In this document: positions 21,054-30,415 of the stretch, piece by piece
How positions within the stretch are numbered: the first letter of the stretch is position 1
Layout of the letters: each line of letters starts with the position of its first letter
Origin: Salinicola acroporae
GTDB lineage: Bacteria > Pseudomonadota > Gammaproteobacteria > Pseudomonadales > Halomonadaceae
Length of the DNA stretch: 64,000 bases
Assembly: GCF_003206615.1 (NCBI RefSeq)
Contig: NZ_PZJW01000004.1
Location: 186,001 to 250,000, forward strand
Direction: 5' to 3'
Program-made: the position numbers and the translations under genes
The notes under the pieces: model-generated
Databases searched by the model: none
What the model saw: only the letters and a program-made list of their open reading frames with translations
Told to the model about the DNA's origin: nothing

Positions 21054-22643
21054 ATGAGCAAGCAGAGCAAAGATCAGCAACCGCAGTCGGCTCCGGCCTC
21101 CGATGGCGAGAAGGCGCCGGACGGCCAGGCCAAGCCGACTGGGCAGGGGTCGAAGGCAGAGGCGTCCGAGACAGCGAACACCGGCAATGACCGGGCGCCA
21201 TCATCCGCCGATTCAGCCGACAAGGCGGGGGCGACCGACCCGATCAAGCCCGATGTCGCCCAGCCGGTTGCCGCCGACGATGCGACCGGCAAGCCGGGAA
21301 CCGCGAGCGATGTGACGAGCGCGTCCAGCGCCTCCACCGACGCAACCGACAAGCCCGCTCCCGCTACCGGCAGCAAGTCGAAATCGGCAGGCAAGTCCAA
21401 GGCAGGGGCTGGTCGAGGGGCCGGGACCCCGACATCGAGCGCTACTCCTCCGGCGACATCCGCCGCCCAGTCCAAGCCCACCAGCAATTCCTCCAGCCCT
21501 GCCGGCAAGGCCGCTTCGGGTGGCGGCCAGCCACCTCCCGGCAGTGGCGCGAGCTCGGGAGGCGGCAAGCGCGGCACTGGAGGCAAACTGGGCTTGCTGG
21601 CCCTGATCCTGGTGATCCTGCTGGCGGTCGTCGTGGCGTTCGTCGGTTACCGGGGGTGGCAGAAACTGCAGGCACAGCAGGCGCAGTTGAGCCAGATCGG
21701 CACCAACAGCACGACCCTCGATCAACTCGAATCGAAGGTCGGCGAGCTTGACCAGAGCCGCCAGCAGAACCTGAAGATGATGCGTGGCGAGTTCGATCAG
21801 TATCGTCAGAGTCTCGACAACACGCTGGACAAGGTGCTCAAGGAGTTGGCCCAGCAGCAGCAGGCCGATCCGCGCGAGTGGCTGCACGCCGAGGCCGAAT
21901 ATCTGCTACGTCTGGCCAACCAGCGGCTTCAGCTCGAGCGCGACGTCAAGGGCGCCAAGGCGCTGTTGAAGGCGGCGGATGATCGACTCCGTGACGCCGA
22001 CAACCCGGCTCTGGTGCCGGTTCGTCGCGCCATTCAGTCCGAGCTTGCCTCCCTCGACTCGGTGCCGGTGATCGACCGTACCGGTCTCTATCTCGCCTTG
22101 ATGGCGCAGCAGGAGCAACTGGCGCGGCTGCCGCTCAAGCAAGACATCGAGGAGATCGCCGCCGGCAAGGGCGACGCCAAGCCCAGCGGCGGCTGGCGCC
22201 AGCAGTTGGCGACGCTGGGGCGCGAACTCAAGGATCTGGTGACCGTGCGGCGCCACGATCAGCCGCTGGAAGCCTTGATCACGCCGGAACAGGAATCCTA
22301 CCTGCGCCAGAACGTACGTCTGCTGCTGGAGCAGGCGCAACTGGCACTGCTGAAGTCCGAGCCCGAGCTCTATCAGGCCAGCCTCGACAAGGCGACCGAG
22401 CTGGTCCAGGGCTACTACGCCACCGATAACGACGGCGTCGCCAAATCGATCGACAAGCTCAAAAGCCTGCGTGACCAGGATGTGCGTCCGGAGCTGCCGG
22501 ACATCAGCGAATCCTCGCAGCTGCTCAAGCGTTTCATCGAGCAACGCTTCGGCAATGGCGGGGGGGCGCAGGGCGGCTCCCAGGGCAGCGACTCGCAAAG
22601 CGGTAGCGCGAACCAGGGATCGGCACAGGGAGAGGGCGCATGA
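21054..22643 (+). CDS. hemX: HemX-like membrane protein
   Basis: This is a 529-residue protein of the HemX family encoded after hemD in many gammaproteobacteria. Residues 1 to about 175 are a long low-complexity tract rich in Ser, Ala, Pro, Lys, Thr and Gly. One membrane helix (LGLLALILVILLAVVVAFVG, about 181-200) follows, and then a coiled-coil and helical periplasmic domain with Gln-rich segments and ADPREWLHAEAEYLLRLAN. The N-terminal tract is longer than I expect for the family. The methyltransferase activity once proposed is not supported by any motif here. The end overlaps hemY by ATGA. Confidence 0.9.
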   Translation: MSKQSKDQQPQSAPASDGEKAPDGQAKPTGQGSKAEASETANTGNDRAPSSADSADKAGATDPIKPDVAQPVAADDATGKPGTASDVTSASSASTDATDKPAPATGSKSKSAGKSKAGAGRGAGTPTSSATPPATSAAQSKPTSNSSSPAGKAASGGGQPPPGSGASSGGGKRGTGGKLGLLALILVILLAVVVAFVGYRGWQKLQAQQAQLSQIGTNSTTLDQLESKVGELDQSRQQNLKMMRGEFDQYRQSLDNTLDKVLKELAQQQQADPREWLHAEAEYLLRLANQRLQLERDVKGAKALLKAADDRLRDADNPALVPVRRAIQSELASLDSVPVIDRTGLYLALMAQQEQLARLPLKQDIEEIAAGKGDAKPSGGWRQQLATLGRELKDLVTVRRHDQPLEALITPEQESYLRQNVRLLLEQAQLALLKSEPELYQASLDKATELVQGYYATDNDGVAKSIDKLKSLRDQDVRPELPDISESSQLLKRFIEQRFGNGGGAQGGSQGSDSQSGSANQGSAQGEGA

Positions 22644-23863
22644 GAAAGCTGATCCTGCTGATCGTCTTCGGTCTGGCGGTCGGCGCGCTATTCGGGCAGT
22701 TGATGCAGTCGCTGCCGGGTTACTGGTTCATTCGCGTTGGCGATACGTCGGTCCAGACCTCGTTCTGGTTCGGCTGCGTCCTGCTGCTCGCTTCCTTCCT
22801 GATACTGCATTTCCTGCTGCGGGCGCTGATGCGTCTGCGTCGCCCGGTCAGCCGGCTCAAGGTGTGGAATAGCCGCACGCGTCACCGCACGGCGATGAAG
22901 CGTACCGTTCGAGGACTGGTGGCGCTGGCGGAGGGACGCTGGAAACGGGCCGAGAAGTCACTGACCAAGGCGGCCGACGACTCCGGCACGCCGCTGGTCA
23001 ATTATCTCTCCGCAGCGCTGGCGGCCCATTACCAGGGGCGCTACGAACAGGCTGACGTTCTGCTCAAGCGGGCGCATCACAGCACCGAGGGCGCCGACAC
23101 CGCGGTCGGTCTGGTGCAGGCGCAGTTGATGCTGGATCGACAGCAGTTCGAGGAGGCGCTGGCGACACTGACGCGCCTCGAACAGCAACTGCCGGAACAC
23201 CCGCAGGTACTCAAGCTGCTCAAGCAGGCCTATCTGAGTGTCAACGACTGGGACGGCATGCGCCGGCTACTGCCGCGTCTCGACAAGCACCGCCTGATCA
23301 CCGAAGACGAGCGCCAGGCACTCGATCAGCGCGTCTATCGGGAACTGCTGGTCCAGGCTGCGCAACAGGAGGGCAACCTGCCCCGGGTCCGCTCGCTGTG
23401 GGCGGACATGCCGGATAATCTGCGCGGCGACGTCGAGCTGGTGGGGCTCTATGCCGAAGCGTTGATCAAGGGCGGTGAAGAGGGAGACGCCGAGCGCCTG
23501 TTGCGGAATGCGCTCAAGGAGCACTGGGATACGCGATTGGTGCTGCGTTACGGTCTGCTCAATGTCGATGCGGCGCGCCAGTTGGTCTACGCCGAGAAGT
23601 GGCTGCAGGAGCGGCCCAATGACCCCGATCTGTTGCTGACGCTCGGCCGTCTGTCGCTGCGCAATGCCTATTGGGGCAAGGCACAGGAGTACTTCGAAGC
23701 GAGCCAGCGCCAGCGTCCGAGTGGCGTCGTCTGCGCCGAGCTGGCAAGGCTGTACGCCAACCTCGGCGATCACAGCAAGAGCCAGCTCTATTATCGCCAG
23801 AGCGTGACGCTGCTGGACAAGTCGCTACCCGCACTGCCGCAGCCTAGCGACATGACACGCTGA
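22640..23863 (+). CDS. hemY: HemY-like TPR membrane protein
   Basis: This is a 407-residue inner-membrane protein of the proteobacterial HemY (HemY_N) family, unrelated in sequence to protoporphyrinogen oxidase. Two membrane helices lie in the first 65 residues (LILLIVFGLAVGALFGQL and a second near 40-60), followed by a domain of TPR-like helical repeats. Its function in heme synthesis is inferred from context. It overlaps hemX by four bases and ends the hemCDXY operon; a terminator follows 30 bases later. Confidence 0.92.
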   Translation: MRKLILLIVFGLAVGALFGQLMQSLPGYWFIRVGDTSVQTSFWFGCVLLLASFLILHFLLRALMRLRRPVSRLKVWNSRTRHRTAMKRTVRGLVALAEGRWKRAEKSLTKAADDSGTPLVNYLSAALAAHYQGRYEQADVLLKRAHHSTEGADTAVGLVQAQLMLDRQQFEEALATLTRLEQQLPEHPQVLKLLKQAYLSVNDWDGMRRLLPRLDKHRLITEDERQALDQRVYRELLVQAAQQEGNLPRVRSLWADMPDNLRGDVELVGLYAEALIKGGEEGDAERLLRNALKEHWDTRLVLRYGLLNVDAARQLVYAEKWLQERPNDPDLLLTLGRLSLRNAYWGKAQEYFEASQRQRPSGVVCAELARLYANLGDHSKSQLYYRQSVTLLDKSLPALPQPSDMTR

Positions 23864-23892
23864 CTTTCGGCCTCCGACCGATTGCTCTCCTC

Positions 23893-23914
23893 GGCGCCTG
23901 CGGGCGCCTTTTTT
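23893..23914 (+). terminator. Intrinsic terminator of hemCDXY
   Basis: GGCGCC-TGCG-GGCGCC forms a 6-bp GC stem with a tetraloop, followed directly by six Ts. It lies 30 bases after the hemY stop and 70 bases before the ROK kinase start. Confidence 0.9.
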
Positions 23915-23984
23915 GTGGCCATGGGCTGGTGGGATTTTTCCGTCCGCCCGAGCGAAACGGTATCTTCACGAGGAGCAAGATCCC

Positions 23985-24914
23985 ATGCACTACGGTATCG
24001 ATGTCGGTGGAACGAAGACCGAGATCGCGATCTATGACCGGAACTGGGCATGTCTCGATCACTGGCGTGAACCGACGCCGTCCGACGATGCCAAGGCCTT
24101 TCTGTCGATGCTGGCCACGATGGTGCGGGAGGCCGACCGACGCTGCGCTGGCCGGGGTACGCTGGGATTCGGGTTCCCGGGCGTGCTCGATGAGCGCGGT
24201 CACCTGATCACGGCGAATCTGCCTGGACTGCGTCCGCTGGTGCTCGAGACGGCGCTGGCCGCGGTCCTCGATCGAGCCTTCGTGATCGAGAACGACAGCC
24301 GCTGTTTCATGGTATCGGAAGTCGGTCCCGGTGGGGCGGCGGAGGGGGCGAGGCACGCTTTCGGCGCGATCCTGGGGACGGGCGCTGGGGGCGGCGCCAT
24401 CGTCGATGGCCGACTTCTCAGCGGTGCAGGCCGGTTCGCCGGCGAATGGGGGCATCTGCCGCTATCCGCCGCCTTGGCGAGACGTTACGACCTGCCGTGC
24501 ATCGCCTGCGGCTGCGGCCTGGCGGGTTGCCTGGAGACCTATGTCGCCGGGCCCGGCCTGGTAAGGTTGCATCGTCATTTTGGTGGGGCTTCGGAGTCCG
24601 CCGAAGAGTGGCACGCGGCCTGGGAGGTGGGCGAGGAAGCGGCGCAGCGCGCCCGGGAGTGTCACCTCGATCTGCTGGGTGGCGCCCTGGCCAACGTGGT
24701 CAAGCTGCTGTCGCCGCAGGTGATCGTGATGGGGGGCGGCCTGGCGACCGTGGAGGGACTGTTGACGGCGCTGCCGGCGGCGATATCGATGCACCTGTTC
24801 CCGGGCGTCGAGACGCCGGAAGTCGTCGGCTCTCGGCTGGGTGCCTCGAGCGGCGTGCGTGGCGCGGCGATGCTGGGCGCCGCTTCAGCGGATGCCGGAG
24901 ACGAACGGATATAA
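23985..24914 (+). CDS. ROK family sugar kinase (NagK/fructokinase-like)
   Basis: This is a 309-residue ATP-dependent hexose kinase of the ROK family. The N-terminal phosphate-1 motif is IDVGGTKTE (residues 5-13), the catalytic Asp is D104 in IENDSRCF, and the zinc site is H157 in EWGHLPL plus C175, C177 and C182 in ACGCGLAGCLETY. There is no N-terminal HTH, so it is a kinase and not a ROK repressor. Sequence style is close to N-acetylglucosamine kinase or manno(fructo)kinase, but the substrate cannot be fixed. The ATG 23985 has GAGGAG upstream; the open frame begins 72 bases earlier. It is a single-gene unit. Confidence 0.85.
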   Translation: MHYGIDVGGTKTEIAIYDRNWACLDHWREPTPSDDAKAFLSMLATMVREADRRCAGRGTLGFGFPGVLDERGHLITANLPGLRPLVLETALAAVLDRAFVIENDSRCFMVSEVGPGGAAEGARHAFGAILGTGAGGGAIVDGRLLSGAGRFAGEWGHLPLSAALARRYDLPCIACGCGLAGCLETYVAGPGLVRLHRHFGGASESAEEWHAAWEVGEEAAQRARECHLDLLGGALANVVKLLSPQVIVMGGGLATVEGLLTALPAAISMHLFPGVETPEVVGSRLGASSGVRGAAMLGAASADAGDERI

Positions 24915-24936
24915 AAAAGGCCGCCCGCGGGCGGCC
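24913..24936 (-). terminator. Terminator between ROK kinase and mscS-type gene
   Basis: The 18-base perfect palindrome GGCCGCCCGCGGGCGGCC (24919-24936) is flanked by A-runs on the plus strand. Read on the minus strand it ends in six Ts, so it terminates the MscS-family gene, and it may also stop the kinase transcript. Confidence 0.85.
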
Positions 24937-24958
24937 TGAAAAAACGGGCAGGATCGAC

Positions 24959-27442
24959 TCAGCGAGGATCTTCGGCCTCGTCACCATCGACATCGTCGTC
25001 GGTAGGCTTGCGGTGCGTGCGATCCTTGGCCTCCTGGTCCGGTGTCGACTTCGACTGGCTTTCACCCTCGATTGCTGCAGGCGCCCCGGTCTGGTGAGAC
25101 TTGGGCTGGCCGGCAGCGCTTCCGTCGATCGTGAAGTCTTCCTGCATGATGCGCAGGTTGGCGGGCGGTGCCGAGCCGGTGCGATCCTGGCCGAAGTAGA
25201 GCGTGGTGTGCGGGAACGGGATCTCGATACCGGCCTTGTCGAAGTAGAGCTTGACCAAGCGGTTGAAGGCCCGGCCGACGCCCCACTGGTCGCCAGGCGT
25301 GGTCTTGATCACCACGCGGATGTTGACAGAGCTGTCGGCGAGTGCAACGACACCGGCGACGGTCATCGGCGCCAGCAGCTTGTGGCCATGTTCCTCGCTG
25401 GCCTGAAGGTCGTCGAACGCCGCCTGCAGCTGCTCAATGGCGTAATCGATGTTCTCGCGATAGGCGATACCGTACTCGCCGACGTGATTACCGAATTCGC
25501 GCATGTAGTTGGAGACCGTGTCGACCGATGAGAACGGCACGATATGGTAGGTGCCCGACAGGTCGCGGATCGCCACCGAGCGGATGCTGACGCGTTCGGC
25601 GGTACCGGTGACCCCGCCCACGGTGACCACGTCGCCCGTGTTCATGGCGTTCTCGAGCTGAATGAAGACGCCGGTGATGACATCCTGCACCAGCTTCTGA
25701 GCCCCGAAACCAATGGCCAGACCCAGCACCCCGGCGCCGGCGATGAGCGGCCCGATGTTGATGCCGATCTGCGACAGCACGATCATCACGGTCATGATGA
25801 TCAGGGTGATGGCCAGGGCGTTGCGGAACAGGCTCATCAAGGTCTTGGCGCGCGCGGTGGGGGCGCCGCCACCGGTGTCCGGGTTGAGATAGTTCTCGAT
25901 CAGGCTGGCCAGGCCGATCCAGACGACGGCGGCCATGATCAGGATCAGGATCACCTGAATCACCGTCGCGACGGCGTGCGCCCCCGAGTCGCTGGCGTAC
26001 CAGGCGGCGAGATCGAACGCCTTCCAGGCATCGAGCGTGTACATCACCACGGCGATCAGGATGATGGCGCGGATGATCTTCAGCAGCGTCGGGATGTAGG
26101 AGTTCAGGCGAGCCTCGAGCAGGGGGAGACGGGCACGCATGTTCTCGCCGAGGTCGATACGTCGGCCGATGAGCTGGGTCAGCAGGCCGGACACCAGCAT
26201 GCCGATACCGATGTAGACAATCGTCTTGAGCGTCGCGATCAGCACGAATGGCAGCGCTGTCTCGGGATGCAGCAGGGTAACGGCGAACACCATGATGGCG
26301 TAGAGCAGCGCGAGAACGTGCCAGACTCGGGCGAACAGGCGCAGCGCCACGCGGGAGGCGGACATCTGTGCCGCATCGGCCTTGGCGATGATCATGTCAC
26401 GGACGCCGGTACGATGACGGAGGATCACGCCTATCGCCCAGATCAGCGCGATCAGCATGATCAACACGCTCACGGCCTTACCGAACGCGAGCGAGATGTT
26501 GGCGTTCAGAATCGGCACGGCGACCAGCATGCCGTAGCCGATGAACCCGGCCAGCGTTGCCAGGAAGCGGTTGCAGCGCTTCGCTTGGGCGGCGTCGATC
26601 GATACCAGCCGCAGTCCTTCGTGATGCGACGAAAAGAGGACGCGTAGCGCGCACTTGAACAGCTCGATCATGAGGAAGGCGTTGAGGAACAGCGAGAACC
26701 GGGTGTTGAGGCTGCCGCTCTCGCCGACAAGAAAGGTCGCGACCAGATTGCCGGCCACGTAGGCAAGCACCACGACGATGACATCGACAATGGCGGCCAG
26801 TACCACGCCGACGATGACGCGCAGCAGGTGGCTACGACCGTCCCCATGCATGGCCCATTGGCTGAACTTCGAGAACAGCGGGCTCGCGATCCGGCGCAGA
26901 ATCAGGAAGGCGGCCACGGTCGCGATGATGACCAGCGCGAGATCGATCGCCGCGCTGAGGAAGTCGTTCATGTTGAACGAGGGGCCACTGCTGGCCGCCG
27001 CGTCGCCACTGGTGAAGAAGCCGCCGATCATGGCCGCGAGGCTGGTGAATTGTCCGCCGATATCGCCCGCGATATCGCTGGTCATCTGCGCCATCCTGCG
27101 CGGGAAGGAATCCGTGGCGGAAGCGCCTTTGTCGCTGTCGTTCGAGGCCGTCGATTCCTGGTCGCTTGCGGAGGCTTCCGTGGTGCCACCGCCAGCGTCA
27201 TTCGCGCCGGATTCCTGGGTATTGCCGGACTCCTGCTGAGCGGCCAGTTGCCGCAACTGATCGATCAGCGCCTGCCGCGACTGGGAGTCCTCGAGCAAGT
27301 CCGCCATGGTGGAATAAGCCGGGCCATCCTGAGCACTCTGCCCTTCGGAGCCACTTTCCTGAGCCAGTGTCGGGCCAGCGAATATCAAAAGTAATAACAA
27401 CAGCCAGCGACTGAGCCAGCGATCGGGGCGAAGGACTATCAA
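24959..27442 (-). CDS. Large MscS-family mechanosensitive channel (YbiO-like)
   Basis: This is an 827-residue inner-membrane channel that should relieve turgor on hypo-osmotic shock. Residues 1-27 form a signal peptide ending PTLAQ. A low-complexity periplasmic segment follows (to about 130), then about ten membrane helices, and the conserved MscS pore/beta domain with GLAIGFGAQKLVQD, GVFIQLENAMNTGDVVTVGG and RDLSGTYHIVPFSSVDTVSN. The charged C-terminal tail is Asp/Glu-rich. It is far longer than MscS (286) and closest in layout to YbiO. The start is TTG, supported by a perfect SD (next entry). It fits a halophile that meets osmotic downshifts. Confidence 0.92.
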   Translation of the reverse strand: MIVLRPDRWLSRWLLLLLLIFAGPTLAQESGSEGQSAQDGPAYSTMADLLEDSQSRQALIDQLRQLAAQQESGNTQESGANDAGGGTTEASASDQESTASNDSDKGASATDSFPRRMAQMTSDIAGDIGGQFTSLAAMIGGFFTSGDAAASSGPSFNMNDFLSAAIDLALVIIATVAAFLILRRIASPLFSKFSQWAMHGDGRSHLLRVIVGVVLAAIVDVIVVVLAYVAGNLVATFLVGESGSLNTRFSLFLNAFLMIELFKCALRVLFSSHHEGLRLVSIDAAQAKRCNRFLATLAGFIGYGMLVAVPILNANISLAFGKAVSVLIMLIALIWAIGVILRHRTGVRDMIIAKADAAQMSASRVALRLFARVWHVLALLYAIMVFAVTLLHPETALPFVLIATLKTIVYIGIGMLVSGLLTQLIGRRIDLGENMRARLPLLEARLNSYIPTLLKIIRAIILIAVVMYTLDAWKAFDLAAWYASDSGAHAVATVIQVILILIMAAVVWIGLASLIENYLNPDTGGGAPTARAKTLMSLFRNALAITLIIMTVMIVLSQIGINIGPLIAGAGVLGLAIGFGAQKLVQDVITGVFIQLENAMNTGDVVTVGGVTGTAERVSIRSVAIRDLSGTYHIVPFSSVDTVSNYMREFGNHVGEYGIAYRENIDYAIEQLQAAFDDLQASEEHGHKLLAPMTVAGVVALADSSVNIRVVIKTTPGDQWGVGRAFNRLVKLYFDKAGIEIPFPHTTLYFGQDRTGSAPPANLRIMQEDFTIDGSAAGQPKSHQTGAPAAIEGESQSKSTPDQEAKDRTHRKPTDDDVDGDEAEDPR

Positions 27443-27449
27443 GCTCCAA

Positions 27450-27455
27450 CCTCCT
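27450..27455 (-). promoter_or_regulatory. Shine-Dalgarno AGGAGG fixing a TTG start
   Basis: A perfect AGGAGG lies seven bases before TTG at 27442, in frame with the signal peptide of the channel. No ATG near this point gives an intact signal peptide, so the rare TTG start is well supported. Confidence 0.8.
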
Positions 27456-27888
27456 GTCTAGTGATCGAATCGTTCCCTGGGGCGTCTTGGTATCGCTCGA
27501 CGACCCCTAACCATTTTTAGGATAACACTTTATCGCGACCGACAAATCGACGTGTCGGACGTGAATCCGGGTGTCTTGTGAGGCTAGCCGATCTAGACGT
27601 GTTTGCCAGAATCGCAGGCGTCGAACTCGGCTTTTCATACGGCATTGAGGTCGTGTCCCGCCGATCCTCGGCGCCAATCACCGCTGATTCCCTCTTGAGG
27701 AGACGTTGTCATCGATGATCTCGCCACGCTGACAAATTTCATGCTCGACGGGCGATGTCGGGTCAGATTCGCGCTGGGATATAGTGACGATCAATCGAGA
27801 GGACAGTGCGGCACACTGTGCTTCGTTTCGACGTCTTGAACGACGTCTTCCGCTCGCCATCTTCCGTTGCCAATCACCAGGGACTGTC
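27456..27888. other. Gene-free interval before the AlgX-like gene
   Basis: About 430 bases lie between divergent genes without a supported ORF or RNA. A -10-like GATATAGTGA is present at 27779-27788, but no acceptable -35 is found at 16-18 bases. Promoters for both neighbours must lie here. Confidence 0.4.
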
Positions 27889-29655
27889 ATGAGTTCAACA
27901 TCCTTCGCCGAGCGCATCGAGCAGGTACCCGAGCTGGTTGTCCAAGCCGAAGCGCGGCTGGGAGATCATGATTTCAGTGGTGCCATCGCGCTGCTGGAGC
28001 CAGCGTTTCGGGCCGGCATCGACAGTCTGGATCTTTCCTCTGCGCTGATGCAGGCCTACGAGGGCGCCGGTGACACGGCCAGGCAGGAAGCGCTGATGGC
28101 GGTCGTGCTGCAAAAGTCCCCCCAGCCGCCGCTCAAGCTGAGCATCGCCTATGCCGAGGCGGCGATGAGGCGCAGCGACTGGTCCAGCGCAGTCCAGCGG
28201 TGGCAATCGATACTCGATCACCAACCAAGCTTTCCTCCTCAGGTCTATCTGCGTCAGGCCCGTGCCCTGCTCGCGGCGAAGCAATTCACGGCGGCGCTCG
28301 GCGTGGTGGACCTGGCGCTGGAGGCACGCCCCGATGACCCGGTGCTGGTAGACCTCAAGAGCGTCATTGCCAGTCATAAGGCCAAGAAGTACCAAGTGGT
28401 AGTCCAGCCGCTGCAGACCGCCCCCCGGCTGCACTGGGAGGTCGTCGACGGCCAGCGGCAGATTGCGGCTTTGGAGACCTTTCGCCGTTATCGGGTGAGA
28501 GGGTGGGTCGATGCGCCCGCGGATCAGCAGCCCGAACTGATCGCCATCTACCCCGAGGGTGAATCTTCTCTGACCCTCGAGCGAGAGCCGCAAACGGGGA
28601 TGGATGCCGGCACCTGGCGGTTCGAGCACTCGCTGGATGTTGCCGCGGGAGTGACCCTTGGCGTCCGCAGCGGGAGTGATGAGTTGCAGCCGTGCGCAAG
28701 GCTGTCGGTGACGCCGGTGATGGAGGTGGTCGAGGGGCGGGAAGGCTGGCTGTTCCTCGCCAACGACACCAACGCGAGCGTCGACCAGTTCACGGGTCGG
28801 AAGCGCCTGAGTGACGAGGAAAGGTCGCAGTGGCGGTTTTTCGCCGCGGGGCTCGGGCCGTTACAACGGCAGCGTTCCCTGTTGTTCTTGATCGCCAACT
28901 CCAAGGAGATGGTCAGGCCAGAGTATTATCCATACGCGAGAGCTGACGTTACCATCACGGAGCAGGTATCGACGCTGTTGGAGGAGGGCGGGATAGAGTA
29001 CTGCAACCCCGTCACCGCGATGCAGGCGGAAGCGGATAGCTACTACCCCACGGACACCCACTGGAGCGGTCGCGGTGCCTACATTGCCTTTGCCGCCTGC
29101 ATGCGCCACTTCGGATTCGACGATGACTTCGAGTCGCAGTACGTCTTCGAGAAACGGGACGTGGTGGGCGATCTGGGATCGAAGAGTGAGCCGCCGGCCA
29201 AATCCTCGTCCACCGTCGCGGTCTTCCGGGAAAAGAGCGGCGTATTCTGTCGTTTTTCCAACTATCTGCCGGGGACCGGCAACATCACGATTTTCGAGAA
29301 CACCCACCCTGTCCACGCCCGAACCCTGGTCATCTTCGGGGGATCATCGGCGGGTGCGGGTGGCTTCGCGACGCTGTTTGCCAACGTCTTCCGGCGGGTC
29401 GTCGTGGTCAATCTGCCGGGCAGTTACGTGCACGAGATCGTTGATCGCGAAGCCGCGGACCATGTGATCCTGCAGACCAACGAGCGTTATCTGGCAACAC
29501 CCGGGCGGATCGTGAAGACGCTGGCCGAGGCTGAACTCGAGCGGGTGACTCGGGCGATGCCGGCGGGCGGGCGAGTCAAGCTGATGGAGAGGATGAGCCG
29601 ATTCGAATCCTGCGAACCCTATCACGACTTCATGAAGAGACTGTTGGCGGGGTGA
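27889..29655 (+). CDS. TPR protein with AlgX/AlgJ-like SGNH acetyltransferase domain
   Basis: This is a 588-residue protein. Residues about 1-165 are alanine-rich helical repeats of the TPR type (FSGAIALLEPAF, AAKQFTAALGVVDLALEA). A beta-rich linker follows, and after residue about 280 an AlgX/AlgJ-type domain: VVEGREGWLFLANDTN, then the catalytic-like YYPTDTHWSGRGAYIAF (Asp-Thr-His-Trp) and VIFGGSSAGAGGFATLF in the nucleophile region. Such domains O-acetylate exopolysaccharides. No signal peptide, polysaccharide synthase or MBOAT partner is seen nearby, so the substrate is unknown and a cytoplasmic or orphan role is possible. The ATG at 27889 follows CCAGGGA. It is the last chromosomal gene before the prophage scar. 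Confidence 0.7.
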   Translation: MSSTSFAERIEQVPELVVQAEARLGDHDFSGAIALLEPAFRAGIDSLDLSSALMQAYEGAGDTARQEALMAVVLQKSPQPPLKLSIAYAEAAMRRSDWSSAVQRWQSILDHQPSFPPQVYLRQARALLAAKQFTAALGVVDLALEARPDDPVLVDLKSVIASHKAKKYQVVVQPLQTAPRLHWEVVDGQRQIAALETFRRYRVRGWVDAPADQQPELIAIYPEGESSLTLEREPQTGMDAGTWRFEHSLDVAAGVTLGVRSGSDELQPCARLSVTPVMEVVEGREGWLFLANDTNASVDQFTGRKRLSDEERSQWRFFAAGLGPLQRQRSLLFLIANSKEMVRPEYYPYARADVTITEQVSTLLEEGGIEYCNPVTAMQAEADSYYPTDTHWSGRGAYIAFAACMRHFGFDDDFESQYVFEKRDVVGDLGSKSEPPAKSSSTVAVFREKSGVFCRFSNYLPGTGNITIFENTHPVHARTLVIFGGSSAGAGGFATLFANVFRRVVVVNLPGSYVHEIVDREAADHVILQTNERYLATPGRIVKTLAEAELERVTRAMPAGGRVKLMERMSRFESCEPYHDFMKRLLAG

Positions 29656-29696
29656 GGTCGCCCGGTCCACTGCCGGGATGTCTGGGCTCAGGCCAC

Positions 29697-29724
29697 AAAA
29701 AAAGCACCCGTCCGGGTGTTTTTT
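29697..29724 (+). terminator. Bidirectional intrinsic terminator
   Basis: CACCCG-TC-CGGGTG is flanked by an A-run on the left and six Ts on the right, just after the AlgX-like gene. The prophage remnant begins within ten bases of it, so it marks the left limit of the island. Confidence 0.85.
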
Positions 29725-29730
29725 GCTGTT

Positions 29731-30353
29731 TGGTGGCACGATCTGAGCCTGAGCGACCTGGTGGCCACCATCGCCATCAAATAAGGTTTGTCCCCACGGG
29801 TGACGGAGTCTCTGGCCGACGTACCTGTCATGCACCTGGACCAAACCGAGGAATCCTATCTACATTTGCTGATCCGCCTAGTACGGGAGCACGGCGCCGT
29901 GGCCAAGCCCGTGGCTCGTGCCTAGGGGCGAGGCTAAGGCAGGAGACCTGCCCACCATCCCCATCACTGCCACGGACGCCAGCCGGCACCGGATGACCCA
30001 GACAGCGCGCGGCAAATACCAGGCGGTGCGCGCCTGGTGGCACGACCCGAACGGCGCGGATCGAGTGCCGGTGCTGGTGGGAGATGGCAAACCGATCTAC
30101 ACTTTGCGCCACCCCTATTCGGACGCCGAGGCGGCAACCCGCGCTGCCACAGTCAAGTTGGAACCCCTGCGCCGCGGCAACGCCATCCTGTCGCCGACCC
30201 TGATCGGCAATCCGGCGCTGCAGGTTGAGTGCAAGATTCGGCTGACTGGGCTGCGCGACCCGGTGGACAGAGTGGTTGCTCCAGCGGGTCGAACACCAAC
30301 TCGATGGCCGAGGTTTCATCACCTGCATCGAAGTCGAAACCCCCAACCGCTGA
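29731..30353 (+). pseudogene. Decayed phage late control protein D (P2 gpD-like) gene fragment
   Basis: Translation pieces across three frames read as one P2 gpD-like tail protein: LSLSDLVATIA, then a stop, then VMHLDQTEESYLHLLIRL and REHGAVAKP. After a frameshift near 29905-29918 come GEAKAGDLPTIPITATD, GKYQAVRAWWHDP and YTLRHPYSDAEAATRAA. After a second shift near 30270 comes LLQRVEHQLDGRGFITCIEV, with TGA at 30351. The N-terminal half of the gene is missing. The wild-type protein is a hub/spike component of contractile tails. Assignment rests on recalled family patterns. Confidence 0.75.
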
Positions 30354-30373
30354 TTCCAACAGCGATCCAATCT

Positions 30374-30405
30374 GACGGCCGCCATCGGGCGGTCGTTGTG
30401 TTTTT
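30374..30405 (+). terminator. Possible phage terminator hairpin
   Basis: ACGGCCGCC and GGCGGTCGT pair (one G-U) around a 4-base loop and are followed by TGTGTTTTT. It lies between the gpD and holin remnants. Confidence 0.4.
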
Positions 30406-30415
30406 GGGAGGGGCT

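Noticed and set aside
29730-29737. TTTGGTGG at the left edge of the island resembling the tmRNA 3' end (ATTGGTGG)
   Set aside because: Only seven common bases, and they belong to a codon context of the gpD remnant (Trp-His-Asp). It is too short for an att claim.
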